Shown here piece after piece: positions 39,523-47,913 of a DNA stretch of 64,000 nt; the first letter of the stretch is position 1, and every line of letters starts with the position of its first letter. Source of the DNA: Pseudomonas sp. UFMG81 (GTDB lineage: Bacteria > Pseudomonadota > Gammaproteobacteria > Pseudomonadales > Pseudomonadaceae); assembly GCF_015354575.1 (NCBI RefSeq), contig NZ_JACAFQ010000007.1, positions 62,001-126,000 on the forward strand, read 5' to 3'. A program made the translations under genes and the position numbers. The notes below the pieces were generated by a model. The model did not search any database. It was not told the origin of the DNA and was given only the letters and a program-made list of their open reading frames with translations.

Positions 39523-41940
39523 GTGAACAACAACAAGCCCCTTCTCACGCTGCGCCGCCTGGCGCTGGCCCTGGCGGTCAGTGCCGCCGCCACCCACAGC
39601 TACGCCGAAAGCATCCAGATCCCGGCCCAGTCCCTGGCCGCGGCCCTCAAGCAACTGGGCCAGCAGACCAGCCTGCAGCTGTTCTTCAGCCCTGAACTGG
39701 TGGCGGGCAAAGAGGCCCCGGCGGTGTCCGGCGACCTGGCCCCGGAGCAGGCCTTGCAGCAACTGTTGCAGGGCAGCGGGCTGACCTTCGAGCAGTCCGC
39801 CGACACCGTGGTGCTCAAGCCGGCCGCCACCGCCGGCACTCTCACCACCGGCAGCCTGGAGCTGGCGCCCACCGACGTGAAGGTGGTCGGTGACTGGCTG
39901 GGCGATGCGCAGCAGAGCGTGGTGCAGAACCACCCCGGCGCGCGCACCGTGGTGCGCCGCGAGGCGATGGTGGAGAAGGGCACGATGAACGTGCGCGATG
40001 CCTTGCGCGGTATCCCTGGCGTGCAGGTGCAGGACTCCAACGGCACCGGCGGCAGCGACCTGTCGCTCAACGTCGGCGTGCGTGGCCTGACTTCGCGCCT
40101 GTCGCCGCGCTCGACGGTGCTGATCGATGGCATCCCGGCGGCGTTCGCCCCATACGGCCAGCCGCAGTTGTCGATGGCGCCGATCTCTTCGGGCAACCTG
40201 GACAGCATCGATGTGGTGCGCGGCGCCGGGTCCGTGCGCTATGGGCCGCAGAACGTCGGCGGGGTGATCAACTTCGTCACCCGGGCGATCCCGGAAAAGG
40301 CCACCGGCGAGCTGTCCACCACCCTGGAAACCTCCCGTGACGGCGGCTGGAAGCACACCGAGTCGGCCTTCGTCGGCGGCACCGCCGACAACGGCCTGGG
40401 CGTGGCGTTGCTGTACAGCGGCGTCAACGGCAATGGCTATCGCGAAAGCAACAACGGCAACGACATCGACGATGTGATGCTCAAGACCCACTGGGCGCCG
40501 ACCGATGTCGACGAGTTCTGGCTCAACTTTCATTACTACGATGGCCGCGCCGACATGCCCGGTGGCCTGACCCAGGCGCAGTACGACCAGAACCCCTTCC
40601 AGTCGGTGCGCGACTACGACTACTTCACTGGCCGGCGCAAGGACGTGTCGTTCAAGTGGCAGCGCCAGCTCGACGATGCTACCCAGTTCGAAGTGCTGAC
40701 CTACTACACCGACAGCTTCCGCGGTAGCGCCATCGCCGCCCGCGACATGAAGACCCTGTCGTCATACCCGCGCAACTACCACACCTTCGCCATCGAGCCG
40801 CGGCTGTCGCGGATCTTCTTCGCCGGCCCCACCACCCAGGAGGTCAGCGTGGGTTACCGCTACCTCAAAGAGGCCATGCGCGAGCAGTCCACCCGCCTGG
40901 CCCTGGTGGACAACGTGCCGACCGTCACCCGCACTTCCGACGGCCATGTGTTCCAGGACCGCAGCGGCGGCACCGAGGCCAGCGCCTACTACATCGACGA
41001 CAAGATCGACGTGGGCAACTGGACCATCACCCCGGGCATTCGCTTCGAACACATCAACACCGACTGGCGCGACCGCCCGGTGCTCGACGCCAACCGCCGG
41101 CCGACGCCGGAGAAAAATCGCAGCATCACCAGCAACGAACCGCTGCCGGCGCTGAGCGTGATGTACCACTTGTCCGATGCATGGAAGCTGTTCGCCAACT
41201 ACGAGACGTCGTTTGGCAGCCTGCAGTACTTCCAGCTTGGCCAGGGTGGGACTGGCGACAACACCGCCAACGGCTTGGAGCCGGAGAAGGCCAAGACCTA
41301 CGAAGTGGGCACGCGCTATGACGACGGTGGCTTTGCCGGTGAGCTGACGGCGTTCTACATCGACTTCGACGACGAGCTGCAGTACATCAGCAACGACATC
41401 GGCTGGACCAACCTGGGGGCCACCAAGCACCAGGGCATCGAGGCCTCGGCGCGTTATGACCTGGCTGGCCTCGACCCGCGCCTGGATGGGCTTTCGGTAA
41501 ACGCCGGCTACACCTACACCCGTGCCACCTACGAAGGCGAGATCCCGGGCTTCAAGGGCCGCGACCTGCCGTTCTATTCGCGTCAGGTGGCCACTGCCGG
41601 GGTGCGCTACGAGGTCAACCGCTGGACCTGGAACCTCGATGCCTTCGCTCAATCCAAGCAGCGCGCGCCGGGGACCGGGATGAATGCCGACGGCAGCTTC
41701 AACGGCAACTACATCACCGAGCCGAGCGCCGATGGGCAGTATGGCGATATTCCGGGGTACGTGACCTGGCATGCGCGTGGGGGGTATGACTTCGGGCCGC
41801 AGCTGTCGAACCTCAAGCTGGCAGCGGGGGTGAAGAACCTCTTCGACAAGCAGTACTTCACCCGCTCCAGCGACAACAACGCCGGGATCTATGTGGGTGA
41901 GCCGCGCACATTCTATGTGCAGGCCAGTGTAGGGTTCTGA
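39523..41940 (+). CDS. TonB-dependent siderophore receptor with signalling (STN) domain
   Basis: The 805-residue FecA-like transducer starts at a GTG. The signal peptide ends ATHSYA (about residue 28). An STN signalling domain follows (IPAQSLAAALKQLGQQTSLQ, LAPEQALQQLLQGSGLTF), then the plug (VRDALRGIPGVQVQDSNGTG, TVLIDGIPAAFAPYGQPQLS, VRGAGSVRYGPQNVGGVINF) and a barrel ending FYVQASVGF. The plug text, especially the inverted order RSTVLIDGIP and PYGQPQLS, is close to the ferric-citrate receptor FecA. No ferric-citrate ABC genes are nearby, so citrate is a guess. Confidence 0.9.
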   Translation: MNNNKPLLTLRRLALALAVSAAATHSYAESIQIPAQSLAAALKQLGQQTSLQLFFSPELVAGKEAPAVSGDLAPEQALQQLLQGSGLTFEQSADTVVLKPAATAGTLTTGSLELAPTDVKVVGDWLGDAQQSVVQNHPGARTVVRREAMVEKGTMNVRDALRGIPGVQVQDSNGTGGSDLSLNVGVRGLTSRLSPRSTVLIDGIPAAFAPYGQPQLSMAPISSGNLDSIDVVRGAGSVRYGPQNVGGVINFVTRAIPEKATGELSTTLETSRDGGWKHTESAFVGGTADNGLGVALLYSGVNGNGYRESNNGNDIDDVMLKTHWAPTDVDEFWLNFHYYDGRADMPGGLTQAQYDQNPFQSVRDYDYFTGRRKDVSFKWQRQLDDATQFEVLTYYTDSFRGSAIAARDMKTLSSYPRNYHTFAIEPRLSRIFFAGPTTQEVSVGYRYLKEAMREQSTRLALVDNVPTVTRTSDGHVFQDRSGGTEASAYYIDDKIDVGNWTITPGIRFEHINTDWRDRPVLDANRRPTPEKNRSITSNEPLPALSVMYHLSDAWKLFANYETSFGSLQYFQLGQGGTGDNTANGLEPEKAKTYEVGTRYDDGGFAGELTAFYIDFDDELQYISNDIGWTNLGATKHQGIEASARYDLAGLDPRLDGLSVNAGYTYTRATYEGEIPGFKGRDLPFYSRQVATAGVRYEVNRWTWNLDAFAQSKQRAPGTGMNADGSFNGNYITEPSADGQYGDIPGYVTWHARGGYDFGPQLSNLKLAAGVKNLFDKQYFTRSSDNNAGIYVGEPRTFYVQASVGF

Positions 41941-41955
41941 CTGGCGTTACCTTCC

Positions 41956-42018
41956 TCGCGGGGCAAGCCCGCTCCCACGCAGATTTGAGATTGGCGTGGG
42001 AGCGGGCTTGCCCCGCGA
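41956..42018. repeat. Inverted pair of REP elements (REPIN)
   Basis: TCGCGGGGCAAGCCCGCTCC plus CACGC and its perfect 25-base reverse complement are separated by 13 bases. The pair fills the gap between the stops of the receptor and the convergent ABC transporter and probably folds as the terminator for both. Confidence 0.92.
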
Positions 42019-42023
42019 TGCAT

Positions 42024-43181
42024 TTACAAGGCCACCGCCTCGGCCGGCGACACGATACTTGTCTTCGCCCCCCGCGAACGGCCCGAACTCAGGTACGCCG
42101 CAATCGACTCCTGTGTCACCTCGCCCAAGAACACCTGCTCGGCATCCAGCACCGGCAACCACGCCCGGTTGTACTCGTACATCCGCGACAGCAGGATGCG
42201 CAGGTGCTCGTCGTGTGCCGCCGTGGCATTGAACGGCCGCAGGAAGTCCCCGCAGGTGCCTTGCTGGCGATGCATGTCGCGCCGGCGCACATACCCCAGC
42301 GCCTTGTTCTGCGCATCGGTCACCACCACATAGCGCCGGTCGTGTTCATCCAGCAGCTCCAGCGCATCGGCCACCGTTGTTTCCGGGCTCACCGCCGGCG
42401 CGTTGTCCGCCGCATCTTCGGCACGCACCAGCAACAAGCGCTTGAGGGTGCTGTCCTGGCCGACGAAGTTGCTCACGAAATCATCCACCGGGTGTGCCAG
42501 CAGGGTGTCCGGGTGGTCCAGCTGCAACAGTTTGCCGGCACGGAAGATGGCGATCTTGTCGCCCAGCTTGATCGCCTCGTCGATGTCGTGGCTGACCATG
42601 ATCACGGTCTTGTTCAGTGCCCGCTGCATCTCGAAGAACTCGTTCTGGATCATCTCGCGGTTGATCGGGTCGACCGCGCCGAACGGCTCGTCCATCAGCA
42701 GCACCGGGGCCTCGGCGGCCAGGGCGCGGATCACCCCGATGCGCTGCTGCTGGCCACCGGACAGCTCGCGCGGGTAGCGCTGCAGGTACTGCTTGGGCTC
42801 GAGCTTGATCATGCTCATCAGCTCGCGGGCGCGGTCGTGGCATTTCTGCTTGTCCCACCCCAGCAGGCGTGGCACCACGGTGATGTTCTCTTCGATGGTC
42901 ATGTTGGGGAACAGGCCAATCTGCTGGATCACGTAGCCGATATGCCGGCGCAGGGTCACCTCGTCGAGATCGGTGGTGTCTTCGCCATTGATGAACACCT
43001 GGCCCGAAGTGGGGGTGATCAGGCGGTTGATCATCTTCAGCGTGGTGCTCTTGCCGCAGCCCGAGGGGCCGAGGAACACGCAGATCTCGCCCTCGTTGAC
43101 GGTGAGGCTCACCGCATCGACGGCTTTGACGTCCTTGCCATTGGCGTGGAAGGTCTTGCTGAGGTTCTTCAGTTCGATCAT
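42024..43181 (-). CDS. Betaine/choline-type ABC transporter, ATP-binding protein with CBS domains
   Basis: The 385-residue ATPase of the OpuCA/YehX group begins IELKNLSKTFHANGKDVKAV. It has Walker A GPSGCGKST, signature LSGGQQQRIG, Walker B PVLLMDEPFGAVDP and the His switch VSHD. A pair of CBS domains follows (about residues 250-370: VSPETTVADALELLDEHDRR, YVVVTDAQNKALGYV), which in OpuA-type systems sense ionic strength. It is last of four overlapping genes transcribed leftwards. The substrate (betaine, choline, carnitine or similar) is inferred from the family. Confidence 0.9.
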   Translation of the reverse strand: MIELKNLSKTFHANGKDVKAVDAVSLTVNEGEICVFLGPSGCGKSTTLKMINRLITPTSGQVFINGEDTTDLDEVTLRRHIGYVIQQIGLFPNMTIEENITVVPRLLGWDKQKCHDRARELMSMIKLEPKQYLQRYPRELSGGQQQRIGVIRALAAEAPVLLMDEPFGAVDPINREMIQNEFFEMQRALNKTVIMVSHDIDEAIKLGDKIAIFRAGKLLQLDHPDTLLAHPVDDFVSNFVGQDSTLKRLLLVRAEDAADNAPAVSPETTVADALELLDEHDRRYVVVTDAQNKALGYVRRRDMHRQQGTCGDFLRPFNATAAHDEHLRILLSRMYEYNRAWLPVLDAEQVFLGEVTQESIAAYLSSGRSRGAKTSIVSPAEAVAL

Positions 43182-43831
43182 GAGCGCAGTCCTTCTGGAG
43201 TCAGGGCACGTTGCAGGGTTTGCAGGAGCAGGTCGGCGACGATCGCCAGCAGGCTGACCAGCACGGCGCCGACCAGCAGCATCGACATGTCGCTGCGGCT
43301 GATGGAGGTGAGGATGAGTACGCCCAGGCCACCGGCGCCGATGGTGGCGGCGATGGTCATCACGCCGATGTTCATCACCACGGCGGTGCGCACACCGGCG
43401 AGGATCACCGGCACCGCGATGGGCAGCTCGACCATGCGCAGGCGCTGGCCGAAGGTCATGCCGATGCCGCGCGCGGCTTCACGGATACCGGGTTCGACAT
43501 TGGTCAGGGCCAGGTAGGTGTTGCGCAGGATCGGCAGCAGTGAATAAAGGAACACCGCGGTGATCGCCGGCAGCGGCCCGAGGCCTTGGCCGAACTTCGA
43601 ATAGAACGGCAGCAGCAGGCCGAACAGGGCGATCGACGGGATGGTCAGCAGTACCGTGGCGCTGGCTTGCAAGGGGCCTGCGAGCGATGGGAAGCGGGTC
43701 ATCAGGATGCCCAGCGGCACACCGACGAGGATGGCCAGGCCCACGGCGATCCCTACCAGGGTGATGTGCTGGCCAGTCAGTTGCAGGACCTGGGCCCAGT
43801 CCAGGTGGGCGAAGGTATCGAGCAGGTTCAT
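43178..43831 (-). CDS. Betaine/choline-type ABC transporter permease
   Basis: The 217-residue permease of the OpuCB/YehW group has about five spans and the cytoplasmic EAA-type loop NVEPGIREAARGIGMTFGQR. The membrane text includes HITLVGIAVGLAILVGVPLG and VVMNIGVMTIAATIGAGGLG. It overlaps the ATPase gene by four bases downstream and the binding-protein gene by four bases upstream. Confidence 0.9.
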   Translation of the reverse strand: MNLLDTFAHLDWAQVLQLTGQHITLVGIAVGLAILVGVPLGILMTRFPSLAGPLQASATVLLTIPSIALFGLLLPFYSKFGQGLGPLPAITAVFLYSLLPILRNTYLALTNVEPGIREAARGIGMTFGQRLRMVELPIAVPVILAGVRTAVVMNIGVMTIAATIGAGGLGVLILTSISRSDMSMLLVGAVLVSLLAIVADLLLQTLQRALTPEGLRS

Positions 43832-44742
43832 GGCGCTACCTCGCTTTGCAGTGGGTGCTCTTTGAGGAAGGTGGCGGCGACCACCGTCGGGCTCTGGTGC
43901 GCGACGTCAACCTTGGCATTGAGCTGGCGCATGGTCTCGTCATCCAGTTGCTCGGCCAGCGGCTTCAACAGCGTGGCCAGTTGCGGATGAGCGTCGAGCA
44001 CGGCCTGGCGCAACACCGGGGCGGCGGTGTAGTCGGGGAAGTAGTGCTTGTCGTCTTCCAGCAGCTTGAGGTTGAACGCGCTCAGGCGGCCGTCGGTGGT
44101 GTAGACCAGGCCGGCGAACACCTGGTCGTTGCGCATGGCGGTGTACACCAGGCCGCCGTCCATTTGCCGGATGTTGCGCCGGTCCAGCGGCAGGCCGTAC
44201 ATCTCGCGCAGGCCCACCAGGCCGTCGGGGCGGTTGGCGAACTCGGTGTCCAGTGCCACCAGGTGCTGGCGATCATGTTCGTTGCGCAGCACCTGGTTGA
44301 GGTCGCTGATCGTGTTGATCTGCGGATAGGCCTCGGCGACCTGTTTGGGCAGGCCCAGGGCGTAGGTGTTGCTGAACTTCGATGGGGTCAGCCAGACCAG
44401 GCCCTTCTTCGCATCGAGTGCCTTGACCCGGGCGAAGGTGGCTGCAGCGTTGGGCATGCGTTCGTCGATATGGTTGTAGGACACCAGCGACACGCCGGTG
44501 TATTCCCACATCAGGTCGAGCTGGCCGGTCTCCTGGGCCTGGCGCGCGATATTGCTGCCAAGGCCGCTGGTCACGCGCACCTCGAAGCCGTTGGCACGCA
44601 GGTACTGGGCAGTGATTTCGGCGAGCACGGTCTGTTCGGTGAACACCCGGGCGCCGATGCGGATCAGCGGTTTTTCCGCGGCCTGGGCAAATCCTGCGCA
44701 GAGCAGGGCCGCGCCCAGGAGCAAGGCGATTGTCTTTCTCAT
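43828..44742 (-). CDS. Osmoprotectant/betaine substrate-binding protein
   Basis: The 304-residue periplasmic protein of the OpuAC-type family (YehZ/OsmF-like) starts MRKTIALLLGAALLCAGFAQ, with signal cleavage after AQA. Diagnostic text includes IRIGARVFTEQTVLAEITAQ, LDLMWEYTGVSLVSYN, VALDTEFANRPDGLVGLREM and GLVYTAMRNDQVFAGLVYTT. AAGGGA upstream of ATG 44742 fixes the start; an open frame continues ten codons further. It lies between the two permease genes. Confidence 0.9.
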   Translation of the reverse strand: MRKTIALLLGAALLCAGFAQAAEKPLIRIGARVFTEQTVLAEITAQYLRANGFEVRVTSGLGSNIARQAQETGQLDLMWEYTGVSLVSYNHIDERMPNAAATFARVKALDAKKGLVWLTPSKFSNTYALGLPKQVAEAYPQINTISDLNQVLRNEHDRQHLVALDTEFANRPDGLVGLREMYGLPLDRRNIRQMDGGLVYTAMRNDQVFAGLVYTTDGRLSAFNLKLLEDDKHYFPDYTAAPVLRQAVLDAHPQLATLLKPLAEQLDDETMRQLNAKVDVAHQSPTVVAATFLKEHPLQSEVAP

Positions 44743-44755
44743 AAATGTCCCTTCG

Positions 44756-45469
44756 TCAGTGGGCCAGGCCACGTTCCAGCCAGCGCTTGCTGGAGAAACT
44801 CACCAGCGCGTCCAGCGCCAGGGCCAGCAGCGCCGTGCAGGCGGCACCGAGCAATAGCTGCGGCTGGTTGTTCAGGGCGATGCCGGGGAAGATCAGGCTG
44901 CCCAGGCTGTTGGCGCCGATCAGGAACGCCAGGGGCGCGGTGCCCACGTTCAGCGCCAGGGCCACGCGCACACCGCCGACGATGATCGGCACGGCGTTGG
45001 GCAACTCGACCTGCCACAGCTGCTGGCGCGGGGTCATGCCGATGCCGGTGGCGGCTTCCTTGAGCGAGGCGGGGACGTTTTTCAGGCCCTCGTAGGTGTT
45101 GCGCACGATGGGCAGGAGGGAGGCGAGGAACAGCGCGAAGATCGCGGGGCCTGCGCCGATGCCCAGGACACTCAGGGCGATGGCCAGGACGGCCAGGGGG
45201 GGAATGGTGTTGCCAACGTTGAAAAACTGCATGAAGCGTTCGGCTTTGTCGACCCGCTGCGGTCGACTCAGGGCAATGCCGGCGGGGATGCCCACGGCCA
45301 ACGCCGCCGCCATCGAAGCCAGCACCAGGACCAGGTGCGCTTGCAGGTAGAACCCAAGATCGTCGCGGTAGCGGGCGATCGTGTCGATGCCGATCCAGTG
45401 GACCAGCAGGGCCAGGATGACGAGCACGGCGGCCCATCCCAACAGCCCTTTTCCGTAGCGTGCAGCCAC
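44756..45469 (-). CDS. Betaine/choline-type ABC transporter permease
   Basis: The 237-residue second permease (YehY-like) has spans such as WAAVLVILALLVHWIGI and GVRVALALNVGTAPLAFLIG, and the loop NVPASLKEAATGIGMTPRQQ. GTG 45469 is preferred because AAGGAG lies seven bases upstream; an ATG 17 codons earlier is in poor context. It is the first gene of the four-gene operon. The two permeases are paralogous, giving a heterodimeric channel. Confidence 0.88.
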   Translation of the reverse strand: MAARYGKGLLGWAAVLVILALLVHWIGIDTIARYRDDLGFYLQAHLVLVLASMAAALAVGIPAGIALSRPQRVDKAERFMQFFNVGNTIPPLAVLAIALSVLGIGAGPAIFALFLASLLPIVRNTYEGLKNVPASLKEAATGIGMTPRQQLWQVELPNAVPIIVGGVRVALALNVGTAPLAFLIGANSLGSLIFPGIALNNQPQLLLGAACTALLALALDALVSFSSKRWLERGLAH

Positions 45470-45831
45470 AGGCGGACTCCTTTTTGTCGTCGGCGCTCGC
45501 ACCTCCGTGTGGCCGGCCATTCCTGGCGGCGGGCGGTGTGAACGCGAGTAGCAGCCCGATGCGCGGCATCAGGCCATGAGCCGAACCCCGTCAGGTTCGA
45601 GATGCAGGTGAAACCAGCCCTGAAGCGAAGCGGCTTGCAGGGGAGTGGACGTCTCCGGGGGCGTAAAGGTTCCCATCTGAGGCGGCATTTGGCCAGTGTT
45701 AATCACTAGGGTGTGGGAAATTTCGCGCGATAAAACAGCGCAAATATTACGTGGAGGCGTTGAAATTCCTGCTGTGGAGAGGTTTGTAGATTGGTTGGTG
45801 GGCAGCCAGGTGTAGGGCGAGAAAATAGCGG
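45470..45831. other. Upstream region of the ABC operon, structured, no clear gene
   Basis: Between the ABC operon and the repeats I see no convincing gene. Two hairpins that would lie in the minus-strand leader are visible: GAACC-TGACGG-GGTTC near 45583-45600, and an imperfect CCCTG.AAGC / GCTTGCAGGG near 45619-45642. A 39-codon frame at 45569-45688 has no ribosome-binding site. Confidence 0.4.
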
Positions 45832-45949
45832 TGCTCTCAAGATCGAGCGCCGCCCGCGCGGCGCATCGCGGGCAAGCCCGCTCCCACATCTGTTTCGGGC
45901 CAGTTACTCCTGGCCCATCGCCACTGTCCGCCCTGTTTGTACGACGCGG
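45832..45949 (-). repeat. Dispersed repeat of about 120 bp, copy B (reverse)
   Basis: Read on the minus strand it runs from CCGCGTCGTACAAACAGGGC through GGCCCGAAACAGATGTGGGA and GCGGGCTTGCCCGCGATGCG to GCGCCGCGCGGGCGGCGCTC, the same order as copy A at 2212. With copy C it forms a large inverted repeat. Confidence 0.85.
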
Positions 45950-45990
45950 TTTTTGCATGGACGCTACCCCCGCCCCACATGACTCAAGAC

Positions 45991-46102
45991 ATGCTCCAAG
46001 GCGAACAGTGGAGACCCCACAGGATGGATTGGCCCGAAACAGATGTGGGAGCTGGCTTGCCAGCGATGCGCCGCGCGGGCGGCGCTGGATCTCAAAGGCG
46101 CC
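45991..46102 (+). repeat. Dispersed repeat of about 120 bp, copy C
   Basis: From ATGCTCCAAGGCGAACAGTG through TTGGCCCGAAACAGATGTGG and GGCTTGCCAGCGATGCGCCG to GGCGCTGGATCTCAAAGGCG. The left third has diverged from copies A and B while the right two thirds are close to copy B. It ends 29 bases before the prfC -35 box. Confidence 0.8.
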
Positions 46103-46131
46103 ACAGGATTTCCGGCATGCACCAGCAGATT

Positions 46132-46160
46132 TTGGCCACCGCCCCAACTTCAGGTATGAT
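46132..46160 (+). promoter_or_regulatory. prfC promoter
   Basis: TTGGCC (46132-46137), a 17-base spacer and TATGAT (46155-46160) form a good sigma-70 promoter 38 bases before the prfC ATG. Confidence 0.7.
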
Positions 46161-46198
46161 ACCGCCCCATTTTTAATCCCCCAGTCAGGCGATTTCCC

Positions 46199-47782
46199 AT
46201 GACCAACCAGGCCGCCGAAGTCGCGAAGCGCCGCACTTTCGCCATTATTTCCCACCCCGACGCCGGTAAGACCACCATCACCGAGAAGCTGTTGCTGATG
46301 GGCAAGGCAATCGCCGTCGCCGGTACCGTGAAGTCGCGCAAGTCCGACCGCCACGCCACCTCCGACTGGATGGAAATGGAGAAGCAGCGCGGCATCTCCA
46401 TCACCACCTCGGTGATGCAGTTCCCCTACCGCGAGCACATGATCAACCTGCTCGACACCCCCGGCCACGAAGACTTCTCGGAAGACACCTACCGCACCCT
46501 GACCGCGGTGGACTCGGCGTTGATGGTGCTCGACGGCGGTAAAGGTGTAGAGCCACGCACCATCGCCTTGATGGACGTGTGCCGCCTGCGCGACACGCCC
46601 ATCGTCAGCTTCATCAACAAACTCGACCGCGATATCCGCGACCCGATCGAACTGCTCGACGAAATCGAAGCGGTACTGAAGATCAAGGCCGCGCCGATCA
46701 CCTGGCCGATTGGTTGCTACCGTGACTTCAAAGGCGTGTACCACCTGGCCGGCGACTACATCATCGTCTACACCCCAGGCCACGGCCACGAGCGTACCGC
46801 GGTGAAGATCATCGAGAAGCTCGACTCCGATGAAGCCCGCGCGCACCTGGGTGACGAATACGACCGTTTCCTCGAACAGCTCGAACTGGTGCAGGGCGCC
46901 TGCCATGAGTTCGACCAGGACGAGTTCATCAATGGCCAGCTCACCCCGGTGTTCTTCGGCACCGCACTGGGCAACTTCGGTGTCGACCATGTGCTCGACG
47001 CGGTGGTCGACTGGGCACCGCGCCCGCTGCCTCGGGTGGCCCATGAGCGGACCGTGGAACCGGTGGAAGAGAAGTTCTCGGGCTTCGTGTTCAAGATTCA
47101 GGCGAACATGGACCCGAAACACCGCGACCGCATCGCCTTCATGCGCATCTGCTCGGGCAAGTACGAGAAGGGCATGAAGATGCGCCATGTGCGCACCGGC
47201 AAGGACCTGCGCATCGGCGATGCGCTGACCTTCTTCTCCTCCGAACGCGAGCAGTTGGAGGAGGCCTACGCCGGCGACATCATCGGCCTGCACAACCACG
47301 GCACCATCCAGATCGGCGACACCTTCACCGAAGGCGAGGCGCTGGGCTTTACCGGTATCCCGCACTTTGCCCCGGAGCTGTTCCGCCGTGTGCGCCTGAA
47401 GGACCCGCTGAAATCCAAGCAGTTGCGCCAGGGCCTGCAACAGCTGGCCGAAGAGGGCGCGACCCAGGTGTTCTTCCCCGAGCGCAGCAACGACATCATC
47501 CTCGGTGCGGTCGGTGTGCTGCAGTTCGACGTGGTCGCCAGCCGCCTGAAGGAAGAGTACAAGGTCGAGTGCGCCTACGAGCCGATCACCGTGTGGTCGG
47601 CGCGTTGGATCAGCTGCGACGACAAGAAGAAGCTCGAGGAATTCCAGAACAAGGCCATGGAGAACCTGGCCATCGACGGTGGCGGTCACCTGACCTACCT
47701 GGCCCCTACCCGGGTCAACCTGTCGCTGATGGAAGAGCGCTGGCCGGATGTGAAATTCCGCGCGACCCGCGAGCATCACTGA
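46199..47782 (+). CDS. prfC: Peptide chain release factor 3
   Basis: RF3 is the GTPase that removes RF1/RF2 from the ribosome after termination. The 527-residue product has [20 protein letters not shown] (G1), the [12 protein letters not shown] switch, [18 protein letters not shown] (G3), [16 protein letters not shown] (G4), an EF-Tu-like domain 2 ([20 protein letters not shown]) and the C-terminal domain ([20 protein letters not shown]). Length and start fit the E. coli protein. It is a single gene with its own promoter. Confidence 0.97.
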   Translation: MTNQAAEVAKRRTFAIISHPDAGKTTITEKLLLMGKAIAVAGTVKSRKSDRHATSDWMEMEKQRGISITTSVMQFPYREHMINLLDTPGHEDFSEDTYRTLTAVDSALMVLDGGKGVEPRTIALMDVCRLRDTPIVSFINKLDRDIRDPIELLDEIEAVLKIKAAPITWPIGCYRDFKGVYHLAGDYIIVYTPGHGHERTAVKIIEKLDSDEARAHLGDEYDRFLEQLELVQGACHEFDQDEFINGQLTPVFFGTALGNFGVDHVLDAVVDWAPRPLPRVAHERTVEPVEEKFSGFVFKIQANMDPKHRDRIAFMRICSGKYEKGMKMRHVRTGKDLRIGDALTFFSSEREQLEEAYAGDIIGLHNHGTIQIGDTFTEGEALGFTGIPHFAPELFRRVRLKDPLKSKQLRQGLQQLAEEGATQVFFPERSNDIILGAVGVLQFDVVASRLKEEYKVECAYEPITVWSARWISCDDKKKLEEFQNKAMENLAIDGGGHLTYLAPTRVNLSLMEERWPDVKFRATREHH

Positions 47783-47808
47783 TCGCCTGAAGTGGGGCTG
47801 CTTTGCAG

Positions 47809-47896
47809 CCCTTTGCGGGCAAGCCCGCTCCCACAGGTACAGCGCTGATGTCAGAATCGGCGCTATTGCTGTGGGAGCGGGCTTGCCCGCGAAGGG
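47809..47896. repeat. Inverted pair of REP elements (REPIN)
   Basis: CCCTTTGCGGGCAAGCCCGC with TCCCACAGG is mirrored by CTGTGGGAGCGGGCTTGCCC and GCGAAGGG after a spacer of about 31 bases. It lies between prfC and the convergent binding-protein gene. Confidence 0.9.
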
Positions 47897-47911
47897 CCGC
47901 AAGGCGGCCCC
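47894..47911 (-). terminator. Hairpin after the PotF-like gene
   Basis: GGGCCGC, AAG, GCGGCCC form a 7-bp stem three bases beyond the stop on the minus strand, followed by TTCGCGG rather than a clean T-run. It merges with the REPIN. Confidence 0.45.
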
Positions 47912-47913
47912 TT

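Noticed and set aside
45569..45688. Small minus-strand frame of 39 codons before the ABC operon
   Set aside because: Its text looks protein-like, but there is no ribosome-binding site at either possible ATG and it ends just before the operon; kept only as a leader observation.
45832..46102. Insertion sequence at the dispersed repeats
   Set aside because: No transposase frame, terminal inverted repeats or target duplication is visible; the units are about 120 bp.
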